From: JALZVT01 sp039029135
GTDB taxonomy: Bacteria; Pseudomonadota; Gammaproteobacteria; Pseudomonadales; Azotimanducaceae
DNA length: 64,000 nucleotides
Reading direction: 5' to 3'
NCBI GenBank assembly: GCA_039029135.1
Contig: JBCCGT010000025.1
Span: 18,502-82,501, forward strand
Positions 50,177-59,357 of the stretch are shown here, one piece after another. The notes under the pieces were generated by a model. The model was not told the DNA's origin and did not search any database. It was given only the letters and a program-made list of their open reading frames with translations. Within the stretch, counting starts at the first letter, position 1; each line of letters opens with the position of its first letter. The position numbers and the translations under genes are program-made.

Positions 50177-52006
50177 ATGAAGCTGGCGAATCTGCGCTGG
50201 AACAATATGCCTCGCTACACGAGGCGCACCGTCGCGCTCGTGTTGGCATTTCTGGGGATCGGCGCCTATACCAGCCATGAGTCGAGCCCACCGCCAGCCG
50301 CGGCCGTCGCCGATGCGGGCGGCACGCAGGCGCGCCTGCGAGAACCAGTCGCCGCTCCGGTCCTTCCCACTGCGGTGGGCGCCGCCGCGACGGATGCCGC
50401 AATGGCGTCCGCTACCGCCGCTGCGACCGCCGCACAGTCCGTTCAGGACGAGTCCGGGCTGTCGACTGAACCGACACCGAACGAACCACCGCCAACGGCA
50501 GTGACCGAGGGAGTGGCCGCGGCGGGTTCGACGGAGCCTGCCGGCGAAGCGATCGCGACGCAGGATTCCGCGTCCGATGCCATAGAAAAGGAGGCGACCG
50601 CCGCACCCACGGACGACGAGCCGTTGGCCACGGCGACGGACGCAGTCGTATCGGCACCCGCCGCATCCACTGAAACCGCGACACTCGAGCAGGCAGCAGC
50701 CGGCCCAGCGCCGAAGGCGCGTACCGAGGAAATAGTGCCGAAGGCGCGTACCGAGGAAATAGTGCCGGAGGCGCGTACCGAGGAAACAGCGCCGGAGGCG
50801 CTTCCCGAGGACATAGCCCCGCAGTCGCATACGGGCACACCGACAGCCACCAACGAACCAACCGCGCAGGCATCGGTCACCGGCTCCGCGCTGGCCGATA
50901 TGGGCATCGAATCGCCCGCAGACATCGAAGCGGTCGCCGCGGACCCGCTGCAGCACGCACTGGGTGAAGCCGTTGAGGCGGCGGTCGAGGCCGCAGAGCC
51001 GGTTTCGGCCGCCGCGCCCGGCGCGGACGGCACTGAGGCCACCGCGGTCGTCGACGCTGCCGCCGCCGCAGCCGACGAGAAGCTCGCGCAGCCGACAGGC
51101 GACGCCGCGACAGCCGAGGCGCTCGCGATACCCAAGGCCCCCGCCACGACGGCACCAACGGCGCTAGCAACTGCAGACGACGTCCAAGAAGAAGCTGTAG
51201 CAGTGTCCGAAGAACCAGTTCAGGCGAATCAGCAGGATCCGGTGGAGGGCCCCACAGATGCCGCCGCGGGCACGCTGGCGGGCGGTCCCGGTGACGCCGG
51301 CATCCTGGCCGCAGTCGCGGCTGCGGTGGCCGCCGATCGCGAGGCTCGCGCGGCGGGCGACGCCGTGGAATCGGCGCCTGCGCCGCAGTCCGCGATCAAC
51401 GCCGAACCCAAGGAGGAGACCAGCGAAGATCCAGCGCCGGTTTCCAGCGCGACTGCGTCGCAGGCCGGTCAACCGACCGCGGCCGACGGCGACGACGCCG
51501 GCGAAGTGGCAACCGTAGAGCCCGCGACGAGCTCAGCAGAGACGATCGCGCCCGTGAACTCGCCCACGAGCGCGGACGCGCCATCCCTCACGAGCGGTGG
51601 CGCGCCAGAAGCGCTGCTGGAACTGACCGAGCGTTACCCCAATCGACTGCTTATGCTGGTGTTCTGGTCCCAAGAGAGTGAGGCGAACAACCCAGCGTTC
51701 GACTGGTTGAACACGATGCACGCCCGCTATGACGCTCGCGGGCTCGAGATACTCGCGGTTAACCGGGCGGACGAGCCGCGCTCGGCCGAATCGTTCGCGG
51801 TCAAACAGGGCGCGCAGTTCGATCTGATCTACGATCGCGACGGCACGCTGCACGGCGCGCTCTGGGTGCGTGGTGCGCCGGCAACCTTCCTTCTCAACGA
51901 AGACGGCGATTTGCTCGGCGCGCGCACCGGCCACGACAACAACATTGTCGGCACATACGAAGACGAGATTCGACGGCTGCTGCGCGATCTGCGCGCGCGA
52001 GGCTAG
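50177..52006 (+). CDS. Membrane-anchored protein with very long Ala/Glu/Pro linker and Cys-less thioredoxin-like domain
   Basis: 609 aa. AAGGAGGA stands just upstream of the ATG. One transmembrane helix (about 17-31), then roughly 440 residues of Ala/Glu/Thr/Pro/Val low complexity, including four 9-residue repeats (PKARTEEIV type, about 179-214). The last 130 residues have a TlpA/AhpC-like thioredoxin fold (LLMLVFWSQESEANNPAFDW, GLEILAVNRADEP, WVRGAPATFLLNEDGDLLGA with the cis-Pro region). The redox CXXC is absent: WSQES replaces WCxxC. Likely a periplasmic binding or scaffold domain. Overlaps the convergent gene by 4 nt. Confidence 0.8.
   Translation: MKLANLRWNNMPRYTRRTVALVLAFLGIGAYTSHESSPPPAAAVADAGGTQARLREPVAAPVLPTAVGAAATDAAMASATAAATAAQSVQDESGLSTEPTPNEPPPTAVTEGVAAAGSTEPAGEAIATQDSASDAIEKEATAAPTDDEPLATATDAVVSAPAASTETATLEQAAAGPAPKARTEEIVPKARTEEIVPEARTEETAPEALPEDIAPQSHTGTPTATNEPTAQASVTGSALADMGIESPADIEAVAADPLQHALGEAVEAAVEAAEPVSAAAPGADGTEATAVVDAAAAAADEKLAQPTGDAATAEALAIPKAPATTAPTALATADDVQEEAVAVSEEPVQANQQDPVEGPTDAAAGTLAGGPGDAGILAAVAAAVAADREARAAGDAVESAPAPQSAINAEPKEETSEDPAPVSSATASQAGQPTAADGDDAGEVATVEPATSSAETIAPVNSPTSADAPSLTSGGAPEALLELTERYPNRLLMLVFWSQESEANNPAFDWLNTMHARYDARGLEILAVNRADEPRSAESFAVKQGAQFDLIYDRDGTLHGALWVRGAPATFLLNEDGDLLGARTGHDNNIVGTYEDEIRRLLRDLRARG
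50711..50818 (+). repeat. Four tandem 27-bp repeats inside the linker gene
   Basis: Copies at 50711-50737, 50738-50764, 50765-50791 and 50792-50818. The first two are identical, the third differs at a few bases and the fourth at more, as expected of stepwise duplication. They encode PKARTEEIV-like units. Confidence 0.85.
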
Positions 52007-52566
52007 TCGCCGCGACGCCGCGCCCGCAGATAGGCGGCCGCCCTAATGGCCATCGACACCAGCGTCGAGGCGACGAGAATCCAGCTCAGCGCGGTGACAA
52101 GATCAACCGCTAGCCAGGCCGGCAGGCCCAGCGCCGCACCGATAACGGCAATGCCAACCACGACGAAATAAGCGACCCCGTTATAGCGGCCGAGTCGATT
52201 CCCGCGCAGCGTCTGCCCGGCCAGCACTCGCGAATCGAGCATGTATTGCACGAAGGCGACCAGCACGAGGACGGGCAACCAGGGCGTCGCGATTCCAAGC
52301 CACGCGAGTGCCGCAATGCTGCTGGCGACGAACAGGGCATCGACCGCGTGATCGAACAACCCACCGAGCGCGCTCGCCTCGCCCAAGCGCCTTGCGACGC
52401 GGCCATCCGCCACGTCGCTGGCAACGGCGACCACAAAGAGAAACGCGGCCGCGAGCCACTGACGCTGCACGATGCACCCGACAATGGGCAAGATCAGCCC
52501 CGCGCGCAGTGCGGTCAGCAGGTTGGCCCAGCCGAACAGGCGGCGTGGCGACGCGGCCGGCGTCAT
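52003..52566 (-). CDS. CDP-alcohol phosphatidyltransferase family membrane protein
   Basis: 187 aa with about five transmembrane helices. The signature D-x2-DG-x2-AR-x8-G-x3-D-x3-D is complete: SDVADGRVARRLGEASALGG followed by LFDHAVD. It transfers a phospho-substituent from a CDP-activated lipid or alcohol; substrate not assignable. ATG 52566 gives MTPAASPRRLFGWANLLT; the frame is open to 52623. Confidence 0.87.
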   Translation of the reverse strand: MTPAASPRRLFGWANLLTALRAGLILPIVGCIVQRQWLAAAFLFVVAVASDVADGRVARRLGEASALGGLFDHAVDALFVASSIAALAWLGIATPWLPVLVLVAFVQYMLDSRVLAGQTLRGNRLGRYNGVAYFVVVGIAVIGAALGLPAWLAVDLVTALSWILVASTLVSMAIRAAAYLRARRRGD

Positions 52567-52805
52567 GTCGCGGTCTCCGGCTGATTCGTCGGCCGCGCGG
52601 ACTGGATGACCTGATGCCTTCACGATTCTGGGGACTCACTCTGCACTTCGATTCGGCGGCGTCGCCGCGCCCAGGACCCTCGCGTATCGGGAACCGCTGC
52701 GACAACTAGTCCTCGCCCGTCTGCCCAAGCGGCCGCCGTCCTCACGGTCGCCTCACGGTATCATAGGCAGGTTCCCCGCAAACGAGCAGGATCGCAGCAA
52801 CCAGC

Positions 52806-53717
52806 ATGAGTATCGTAGTCACCGGCGCCAACGGCCATCTGGGCAGTCGCCTGCTCCCACTGCTCGCACAGCACGCTCCTGTACTGGCGCTGGTGCGATC
52901 GGCAAACGCGGCCGCCCAGGTCAACAGCGTGACGCAAGCAATGAAGCCCGAGGCCGCCGCCAGGGTCGGCTGCACGGTGCTCGACTACACCGACGAGGCG
53001 GCGCTCGGCGCCGCGCTCGAGGGCGCGACTGAGGTCGTGCATCTGGTCGGCATCATCAAGGAATACCCACACACCAGCTACGAGCAGGCCCACGAAGGCA
53101 CCACGACAGCGCTGCTCGCGGCCGCACCGGCCAGCCTGCAGCGAATTCACTATCTCAGTATCGTCGGTTCTCACCCGGGGGCCGCCAACGCCTGCCTGGC
53201 GTCCAAGGGACGCGCCGAGCAGATGCTGTTAGATGGCCCGGTACCGACTACCGTGATACAGGTGCCGATGGTGCTCGGCGAAGGCGACTATGCGAGCGCG
53301 GCGATCGATGCCCAGGCGCGGCGCGGTTTCAACGTCGTGTTCGCGGCCGCGGCCCGCGACCAGCCCATCTATGCAGGCGACGTCACAACGGCCATCGTGC
53401 AATCCCGGGAACTGCCGGCGACCTTCAATGAGCGTCTGTGTCTCGCCGGTCCGGAGGCCGTCAGCAAGCGAACGCTGATTACTCGCGCGGCTTCGGTGCT
53501 GGGACGCGATACCACCGTGGTCGGGCTGCCCGCTTGGATCGCCCGCTGGGCAACGCGCGCGCTGGAAGCCGTCTCCAGTGACCCGCCGATCACCAGCGCC
53601 ATGCTGGAGATCCTGAATCACGACGACTGCTACGACCCGGAGCCCGCCTGCCGAACGTTAGGGCTGACGCTCACGCCGCTGGACGACACCCTGTCACACG
53701 TCCTGCGGTCTGTATGA
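52806..53717 (+). CDS. NAD(P)-binding (extended SDR, NDUFA9/NmrA-like) protein
   Basis: 303 aa. N-terminal nucleotide motif IVVTGANGHLGSRLLPLLA, then EVVHLVGIIKEY and the family's SIVGSHPGAANACLASKGRAE region with the K-x-x-A-E helix; the usual catalytic Tyr is not evident. Similar proteins bind NAD(P)H and act as quinone-complex subunits, reductases or sensors. ATGA overlap with the following sulfatase gene implies joint expression. Confidence 0.82.
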   Translation: MSIVVTGANGHLGSRLLPLLAQHAPVLALVRSANAAAQVNSVTQAMKPEAAARVGCTVLDYTDEAALGAALEGATEVVHLVGIIKEYPHTSYEQAHEGTTTALLAAAPASLQRIHYLSIVGSHPGAANACLASKGRAEQMLLDGPVPTTVIQVPMVLGEGDYASAAIDAQARRGFNVVFAAAARDQPIYAGDVTTAIVQSRELPATFNERLCLAGPEAVSKRTLITRAASVLGRDTTVVGLPAWIARWATRALEAVSSDPPITSAMLEILNHDDCYDPEPACRTLGLTLTPLDDTLSHVLRSV

Positions 53718-55417
53718 ACCGTTGCGTACGGCCGCAGGTCGCGCGGCGCCGCAGCGGCAGGCGCCTTGCGTACGCCACTGCGGCACTGTTCGCCGTCTGC
53801 GCGAATGCCCTCGCGGCGCCGCCAAACATACTGCTGCTGGTCGCGGAGGATCTGTCGCCGCGACTCGGCAGCTACGGCGACGCGACGGCACGCACGCCCC
53901 AGCTCGACGCGTTCGCCCAGCGCGCGGTGCGTTTCGACCGAGCGTTTACCACGGCCGGTGTGTGCGCACCCAGCCGCGCGGCCATGATCATGGGCGCCCA
54001 TGCGGTCAGCTTTGGCGCTGCGCACATGCGTACCAGCACCGCGCCGCTCGGCTTCTATCTCGCCCAGCCGGCAGACGGCATGCGCGCGTTTCCCGAACTG
54101 CTGCGAGCCGGCGGCTACTACACGTTCACAGACGCCAAGCTCGACTACCAGTTCAGCGGCATTCGCGCCGGCAGCGGCCCGTTCACCATCTGGGACGCGC
54201 AGGGCAACGGTGCCGATTGGCGCGGACGCGACCGCAAGCAGCCCTTCTTCGGGCTGGTGAACTTCATGCAGACTCACGAAAGCGGCGTGATGGCGACCAC
54301 GGGAACACCGCTGGACGCGACCCACGCACGGACGATGGCGTTCCGCACACAGGCGGGCCTGAACGCGCCAACGATCACCGACCCCGCGACCCTTACGCTG
54401 CCGCCCTACTATCCGGATATGCCCGCAGTACGCGCCGATCTCGCCCGGCACTATGACAACATCGCAGCGCTGGACGCGCAGGTCGCGCGCTGGTTCAAGC
54501 GCCTGGATGCACAGGACCTGTGGACCAACACAATCGTCATCGTGACCGCCGACCACGGCGACGGCCTGCCGCGCGCGAAGCGCGAACTGTACGACTCTGG
54601 CCTGCGGGTACCGCTGTTAATCTGGCTACCTGAACGGCTGCGCCCCCGCTGGTGGCGCGCCGGTACGCGCGACGATCGGCTCATCAGTTTCGTGGATCTG
54701 GCGCCAACTCTTCTGCACCTGGCCGGTCTGCCCGCCGAGGGACGTCATCACGGCCGAAATCTATTGGCCGCCGAACGGCGACAATACCTGTATGCGGCGC
54801 GGGACCGGATCGACGAGGTCCCCGATAGACAGCGTGCGGTGCGCACCGAGCGCTTCAAGCTCATCCAGAGCTTCGCGCCCGAAGTGCCGGGCGGTCACCC
54901 ACTCGCGTATCGGGATCTGCTGGCCAGCACCCGCGCTCTGCGCGCCGCCCATGCGGCAGGCACGCTAAACACCGCGCAGGCCCGGTGGTTCGAACCGGCC
55001 GGCGCTCTGCAGCTGTACGACCTCGAACGCGATCCCTACGAACTGGACAATCTCGCCGACCGCCGGCGCTATAGGCGCGTGCAACGGCGCCTGCTACGGG
55101 CGCTTGAGCAACGCTTCGAGGCCATCGGGGACCTCGGCGCGCTGCCGGAAGCCGAGCTTCGCACCCGCCTGCTGGGACCCGACGGCGAGCTGCGATTAAC
55201 CCCACCGCCGCGAGTTAACATCACAACAAAAGACAGCGGCAGCGTGGTGACGCTCAGCGGCACGGGCAGCATCGGCTACCGGCTCGGTGACGGCGCCTGG
55301 CGTCTGTATACGGATCCGGTCGACCTGGGCATGGGCCAAACGCTGGAAGCGAAAGCGGTGCGCTACGGCTGGCGCGAGAGCGAGTCGGTCGTCGCGTCCG
55401 GTGCGTCCAAGCGCTAG
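53714..55417 (+). CDS. Sulfatase (formylglycine-dependent, SGSH-like group), exported
   Basis: 567 aa. Signal peptide ends about ANALAAPPN. The maturation site C84-A-P-S87-R88 in TTAGVCAPSRAAMIMG is a standard CxPSR, so activity needs conversion of Cys84 to formylglycine. Other marks: NILLLVAEDLSPRLGSYGD, FGLVNFMQTHESG, VIVTADHGDGLPRAKRELYD and VPLLIWLPERL. The last 80 residues add a beta domain (NITTKDSGSVVTLSGTGSIG). Substrate probably a sulfated sugar or sulfamate. No catalytically intact FGE gene is in the window. Confidence 0.87.
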   Translation: MNRCVRPQVARRRSGRRLAYATAALFAVCANALAAPPNILLLVAEDLSPRLGSYGDATARTPQLDAFAQRAVRFDRAFTTAGVCAPSRAAMIMGAHAVSFGAAHMRTSTAPLGFYLAQPADGMRAFPELLRAGGYYTFTDAKLDYQFSGIRAGSGPFTIWDAQGNGADWRGRDRKQPFFGLVNFMQTHESGVMATTGTPLDATHARTMAFRTQAGLNAPTITDPATLTLPPYYPDMPAVRADLARHYDNIAALDAQVARWFKRLDAQDLWTNTIVIVTADHGDGLPRAKRELYDSGLRVPLLIWLPERLRPRWWRAGTRDDRLISFVDLAPTLLHLAGLPAEGRHHGRNLLAAERRQYLYAARDRIDEVPDRQRAVRTERFKLIQSFAPEVPGGHPLAYRDLLASTRALRAAHAAGTLNTAQARWFEPAGALQLYDLERDPYELDNLADRRRYRRVQRRLLRALEQRFEAIGDLGALPEAELRTRLLGPDGELRLTPPPRVNITTKDSGSVVTLSGTGSIGYRLGDGAWRLYTDPVDLGMGQTLEAKAVRYGWRESESVVASGASKR

Positions 55418-55462
55418 CTTGCGGCGGGCGCCGCTGATCGCGCCGCACCAGCACGCACGCTA

Positions 55463-56230
55463 TTAGTCGCTCAGCATCGCCTGACCGACAAGCCGGTCGA
55501 TATCGTGGATCACAATTCGACCGCGACGGACTTGGACTAGCTCACGGCGCTGCCAGTCCTGCAGATAGCCGTTGACCACCTGCCGAGATATGCCGAGGAA
55601 ACGGCCGAGCTCTGACTGGGAGATACGCACCGTGGCCGCGCGCGCGTCCCCGGCCTCATCGTGCATGGCGCGCGGCAACTGCAGCAGACAGCGCACAAGG
55701 CGCGCCTGCACCGTGAGAAACGCTGAACTCGTGACCTGCGCGCTGGTCCAGCGCGTCCGCTCGCACACTAGTTTCAGCAGGTGGATCGGCAGATCGGGGG
55801 CGTGCAGCATCAGTTCGTGAAACGGATCCTTCGCGATCAGAAACGTCAGCGTCGACTCCGACGCCTGGCCGCTGGCCGTTCGCGGCCCGCCATCGAGAAA
55901 CGCGATTTCGCCGATGATCTCGCCGGGCCCAATCATGTTGAGATTGAGCTCGCGACCATCCTCGGAGGTCGCGCTGATGCGTACCAGTCCCGAGATGATC
56001 CCAAACAGCTCCTTACCCTGTTCGCCCTCGCGAAACAGGTATTCTCCGCTGTCGAATTCGCGCATCACGGCCATTGCGGCGATGCGCTCGATGAGCTCGA
56101 TTCGCAGGCCCGCAAACAGCGGGTTCTGGCGCAGCACAAGCAGCACGCTGGCGTTGAGCGTACCGCCCCTGCCCGGCGACGCCGCTGCGGCCGCAGACTT
56201 CCGGTCCCCATGAGTCATGTCGCGAGCCAT
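55463..56230 (-). CDS. Crp/Fnr-family transcriptional regulator
   Basis: 255 aa. Cyclic-nucleotide-binding fold (about 30-150: PLFAGLRIELIERIAAMAVM, GEYLFREGEQGKELFGIISG, MIGPGEIIGEIAFLDGGPRT) and winged helix at the end (ISQSELGRFLGISRQVVNGY). No N-terminal cysteines, so not an FNR oxygen sensor. The PGEIIGEIAFLDGGPRTAS segment keeps the phosphate-binding pattern of CRP (E..LGE...) loosely. Targets unknown. 73 nt downstream of the thiolase gene on the same strand. Confidence 0.87.
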   Translation of the reverse strand: MARDMTHGDRKSAAAAASPGRGGTLNASVLLVLRQNPLFAGLRIELIERIAAMAVMREFDSGEYLFREGEQGKELFGIISGLVRISATSEDGRELNLNMIGPGEIIGEIAFLDGGPRTASGQASESTLTFLIAKDPFHELMLHAPDLPIHLLKLVCERTRWTSAQVTSSAFLTVQARLVRCLLQLPRAMHDEAGDARAATVRISQSELGRFLGISRQVVNGYLQDWQRRELVQVRRGRIVIHDIDRLVGQAMLSD

Positions 56231-56303
56231 CAAGCGTCTCCGTTGGTCCGCGCGCTCCGCCAGGATCGCCGACAGCGGCTTCGCGGTGAGCGCCAGGAAG
56301 CCG

Positions 56304-57506
56304 TTACAGGCGCTGGATAAGCGTGCCGGTCCCCAAGCCGCCGCCGCAGCACATGCTGACGAGGCCATACTGTCCGCCGGTACGCTGCAATTCGTGCACC
56401 GCCTTGGTGATCAGAAAACAGCCGGTGGCGCCGAGTGGGTGCCCGAGCGAGATTGCGCCGCCGTTCGGGTTCACCTTAGCGAGGTCGGCGCCCACGGTCT
56501 TCGCCCAGGACAACACGACGGATGCGAAGGCCTCGTTGACTTCGAACACGTCGACTTCGCCGATCTCGATACCGCCATCCGCCAGCACCTTTTCGGTGGC
56601 CGGAATCGGACCTTCGAGCATCAGCACGGGATCGCAGCCAACGAGGCTGGTGGCGACGACCTTTGCGAGTGGTTGGAGTCCCATGTCCCGCGCCCGCGCG
56701 GCGGACATGAGCAGCACGGCGGCTGCGCCATCAGCAATCTGCGAGGAGGTACCCGCCGTGTGCACGCCGTCTTCGCGCGCCACCGGCTTCAGACCCGCCA
56801 GGGCCGCGAGGCTGGTGTCTCGCGGTACCTCGTCGGCGTCGAACGTCTGCGTCGCTCCCGTGCGCTTACCGTCGTCATCCAGCACCGGGACCGCTAGCGG
56901 CACGATCTGCCCGGCGAAACGGCCAGCGGCGATCGCGGCCGCCGCCCGTTCCTGAGACGCGAGACCGAACGCGTCCGCGTCCTGCCGAGTCAGCTGATAC
57001 TTCTCCGCCATCCGTTCGGCGCCCTCGAACTGGGAGGTGAACTCGAAGTGCTCGAAGTAGCTCCGCGAAACCGGTTTGCCAAGAGCCGGCGGCAGCCCGA
57101 CCGCGTCCGCGCCTACCGGCAGTTTGGACATGTTCTCGACGCCGCACGCGACGACGACATCCGCCATCCCGGCACGAATAGCGCTGGCGGCCAGCGTCAC
57201 TGCTTCCTGCGAGGAGCCGCACTGCGAGTCGATAGTGATGCACGGCGTCGATTCGGCACCGCCGTGGGCCAGCCAGGCGGTGCGCGTCACGTTCATGCCC
57301 TGCGCGCCGAGCTTGTTGATACAGCCACCGATCACCTGATCCACAGCGGCGGACTCAAGGCGGTTGCGCTCGAACAGCGCCGTGAACACCTGGCCGAGTA
57401 TGTCCGTCGGATGCATCGCGCTGAGCGCGCCGTTCTTACGCCCGACCGCGCTGCGTAGCGCATCGACCACTACGACGTCCGGTTGCTGAACTCGTTCGCT
57501 CGACAT
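56304..57506 (-). CDS. Thiolase (acetyl-CoA acetyltransferase family)
   Basis: 400 aa. Nucleophilic Cys in ITIDSQCGSSQEAVTLAA, the NEAFASVVLSWAK motif, GGAISLGHPLGATGCFLI with the catalytic His, and the second catalytic Cys in SMCCGGGLGTGTLIQ. GGAGAGGG precedes the ATG at 57506. Could act in fatty-acid or side-chain beta-oxidation or in biosynthesis; steroid-type thiolases look similar. No beta-oxidation partner is adjacent. Confidence 0.92.
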   Translation of the reverse strand: MSSERVQQPDVVVVDALRSAVGRKNGALSAMHPTDILGQVFTALFERNRLESAAVDQVIGGCINKLGAQGMNVTRTAWLAHGGAESTPCITIDSQCGSSQEAVTLAASAIRAGMADVVVACGVENMSKLPVGADAVGLPPALGKPVSRSYFEHFEFTSQFEGAERMAEKYQLTRQDADAFGLASQERAAAAIAAGRFAGQIVPLAVPVLDDDGKRTGATQTFDADEVPRDTSLAALAGLKPVAREDGVHTAGTSSQIADGAAAVLLMSAARARDMGLQPLAKVVATSLVGCDPVLMLEGPIPATEKVLADGGIEIGEVDVFEVNEAFASVVLSWAKTVGADLAKVNPNGGAISLGHPLGATGCFLITKAVHELQRTGGQYGLVSMCCGGGLGTGTLIQRL

Positions 57507-57703
57507 GTCCCTCTCCCCGCGTCTGTCACCGCCAGTGTTCCCGCGAGATGCGCAGCGCGCACCGCCGAGCCAGTCTAGCACCGAGAACCTGTAGGACACA
57601 GCGAGCCGAAACCCGGGCCACCGTAGACCGCGCGTCGTGGCTGGCGGGGCGAGCGCAGCGTCGGATCCGCGTGCACCGATCGCGTCAGCGCTGGCGGGGT
57701 GCG

Positions 57704-58048
57704 TCAGCCATCGGTGATGCGCCGGCCGTGGCCCTTGCGCCTATCGTTCGGGTGGTCGCGCATCGGCAGCCCGATATCGGATTCGCGCCGCAGGCTCCCA
57801 CGGCGCTCATCAAAGTGCTCGTAGATGCACCTGCAGGACTGGGGATTCGAGCAATCGGGTAGCGGCAGCAGGGGCGCCTCGTCAGAGAGATAGCGCGCGC
57901 TGTCGACGGCTTTCACCGCCTCGCATGCGACGTCGCCGCGCGGTCGCACCGCAACGCCGTGGAACAATTTCTTAACGCCACCCTTCTTGGCGGCCCGTCG
58001 CCGGTCGCCGAGGTCTGCGGGATTTTTTTTCTTTCGCCGGAACAGCAT
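57704..58048 (-). CDS. Small conserved-type hypothetical protein with Cys and DRR motifs, 114 aa
   Basis: The N-terminus is very basic (MLFRRKKKNPADLGDRRRAA), the middle has VACEAVKAVDSARYLSDEAP, and the C-terminal part holds three cysteines (LPDCSNPQSCRCIYEHFDER) followed by an Arg-rich tail (DRRKGHGRR). The Cys cluster could bind metal. The CxxY-H-x-DRR phrase recurs in unnamed gammaproteobacterial proteins I remember, but I cannot name a family. Codons 3-7 contain an eight-A run, a potential slippage site. Confidence 0.6.
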   Translation of the reverse strand: MLFRRKKKNPADLGDRRRAAKKGGVKKLFHGVAVRPRGDVACEAVKAVDSARYLSDEAPLLPLPDCSNPQSCRCIYEHFDERRGSLRRESDIGLPMRDHPNDRRKGHGRRITDG

Positions 58049-58171
58049 GTTCCTTCCGCGCGAGTATCTGGTCGCAGTCTAACAGGCGCGCGAAATCCGC
58101 TCTCGCTTTTAAGCCGCAAAATCCCGTTTACAAGCTAACGACCGGACAATATGCCGCCGGATGCCGCGCGC

Positions 58172-59032
58172 TCAGTCTTCGCCGCGCGCCGCCAACACGG
58201 CGAGCGAGCCAGCCCCAACGGCGGATGCGAGACGGCCCGCCGCCCCCGCTGCAGCGGCATCAGCAGGCCGCACAGAGCCGTGTCCGCGGATAACGCGCGC
58301 GACGCTTGGCGAGCCGTGGTAGCGAATGTCGCCGCTGCCGCGAATATCTACGGTTAACCGCTCCGCGACAGCGAGTTCGACGCTGCCCCGACCGCGAATA
58401 CCCAGTTCGGCAACGCGCGTCGCGAGCCCTGCCGCAGCCATGGTCGCGTCGCCAGCCGTTGACAGCCGCAGTTCATCTGCTGCGCCGACAACGTCGAGTT
58501 GCGCCGAACCGCGGGTGTGCACATCCAGCACCGCAAGCCGGGCGCGGTCGAGATTGAGCGCGCTGCGCCCCCGCAGGTCCAAGCGCAGCGCGTCGCCAGT
58601 GAGGCCATCGCCGCGGATCGTGATCGAGCCCGCGCCGTTGATGCGCGTGAGCGCCACATAGGTTAAGGCCAGTGTGACGCGCTGGCGCGGCGACCAGCCA
58701 GGCGCGAAACCGATGCGCAGATCGCCGTCAGCGACGCTGACACGCAGCGCATCGAGATCCGAGCGCAATCCTCTCGCCTGCAGCCCCGCATGCGCGCCCG
58801 GGTGCAGATCGACATCCAGCGCGCCATTCAGGTTCAGCGCGCCGAAGGCGGCGGTCAATCGCTCGCCGAGATCTCGCTGTTCGAATCCAACCCCGGCCGC
58901 CGGGATTTCCGCGGCCGCCGCGCCGCGCCCAGCAAGCAACAGGGTCCAGACACAGACGCTGACCAGCGTCAGCGTACTCAGAAACAGCCAATCCCTCTGG
59001 CCCGATCGTCGAACGCCGAGAGCCGTACGCAT
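58172..59032 (-). CDS. DUF2807 (GIN-domain) exported protein
   Basis: 286 aa. N-terminal signal/anchor (WLFLSTLTLVSVCVWTLLLA). The rest is a repetitive beta-helix: LRLDLRGRSALNLDRARLAV, LDVHTRGSAQLDVVGAADEL, LGIRGRGSVELAVAERLTVD and IRGSGDIRYHGSPSVARVIR, the classic GIN/DUF2807 pattern of alternating G-S-x turns. Such proteins are probably envelope-associated adhesin-like modules; function unknown. A hydrophobic C-terminal Ala/Gly stretch could be a second anchor. Confidence 0.85.
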   Translation of the reverse strand: MRTALGVRRSGQRDWLFLSTLTLVSVCVWTLLLAGRGAAAAEIPAAGVGFEQRDLGERLTAAFGALNLNGALDVDLHPGAHAGLQARGLRSDLDALRVSVADGDLRIGFAPGWSPRQRVTLALTYVALTRINGAGSITIRGDGLTGDALRLDLRGRSALNLDRARLAVLDVHTRGSAQLDVVGAADELRLSTAGDATMAAAGLATRVAELGIRGRGSVELAVAERLTVDIRGSGDIRYHGSPSVARVIRGHGSVRPADAAAAGAAGRLASAVGAGSLAVLAARGED

Positions 59033-59357
59033 GTTGTCCTCCTTAACGTGACAGGATCGCTACAGGTCGTGTCAGTACCGCCGTCCGGCCCCAAGGCCGG
59101 ACCGACGGCCGCGCACCACCTTCGCTCCAGCACATGGAATTCAACTTGCGTGCCAGTCGCTTCGAGTTCGAAGAAAAAAGTTCAACCCATTGTTTTATAG
59201 AAGTTTTACAACGGCCCATCATCGAAATTACCGCCCGGTAACCGGCGCTATCACGGGCGGGAAGACGGCTCCGGCAGCGGCCACCGCCAGATCTTGGTGA
59301 GGCGCGCCAGTGGCGCGGCGGGTGATCCAACACAACGGCGGCCACCGCCCGTCGGGG
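59033..59357 (-). promoter_or_regulatory. Upstream region of the GIN-domain gene, 325 bp
   Basis: Gap between two minus-strand genes. An AT-rich patch at 59160-59215 holds TATAAA on the minus strand (near 59195), a possible -10, with no good -35. Elsewhere GC-rich, no gene recognised. Confidence 0.3.
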
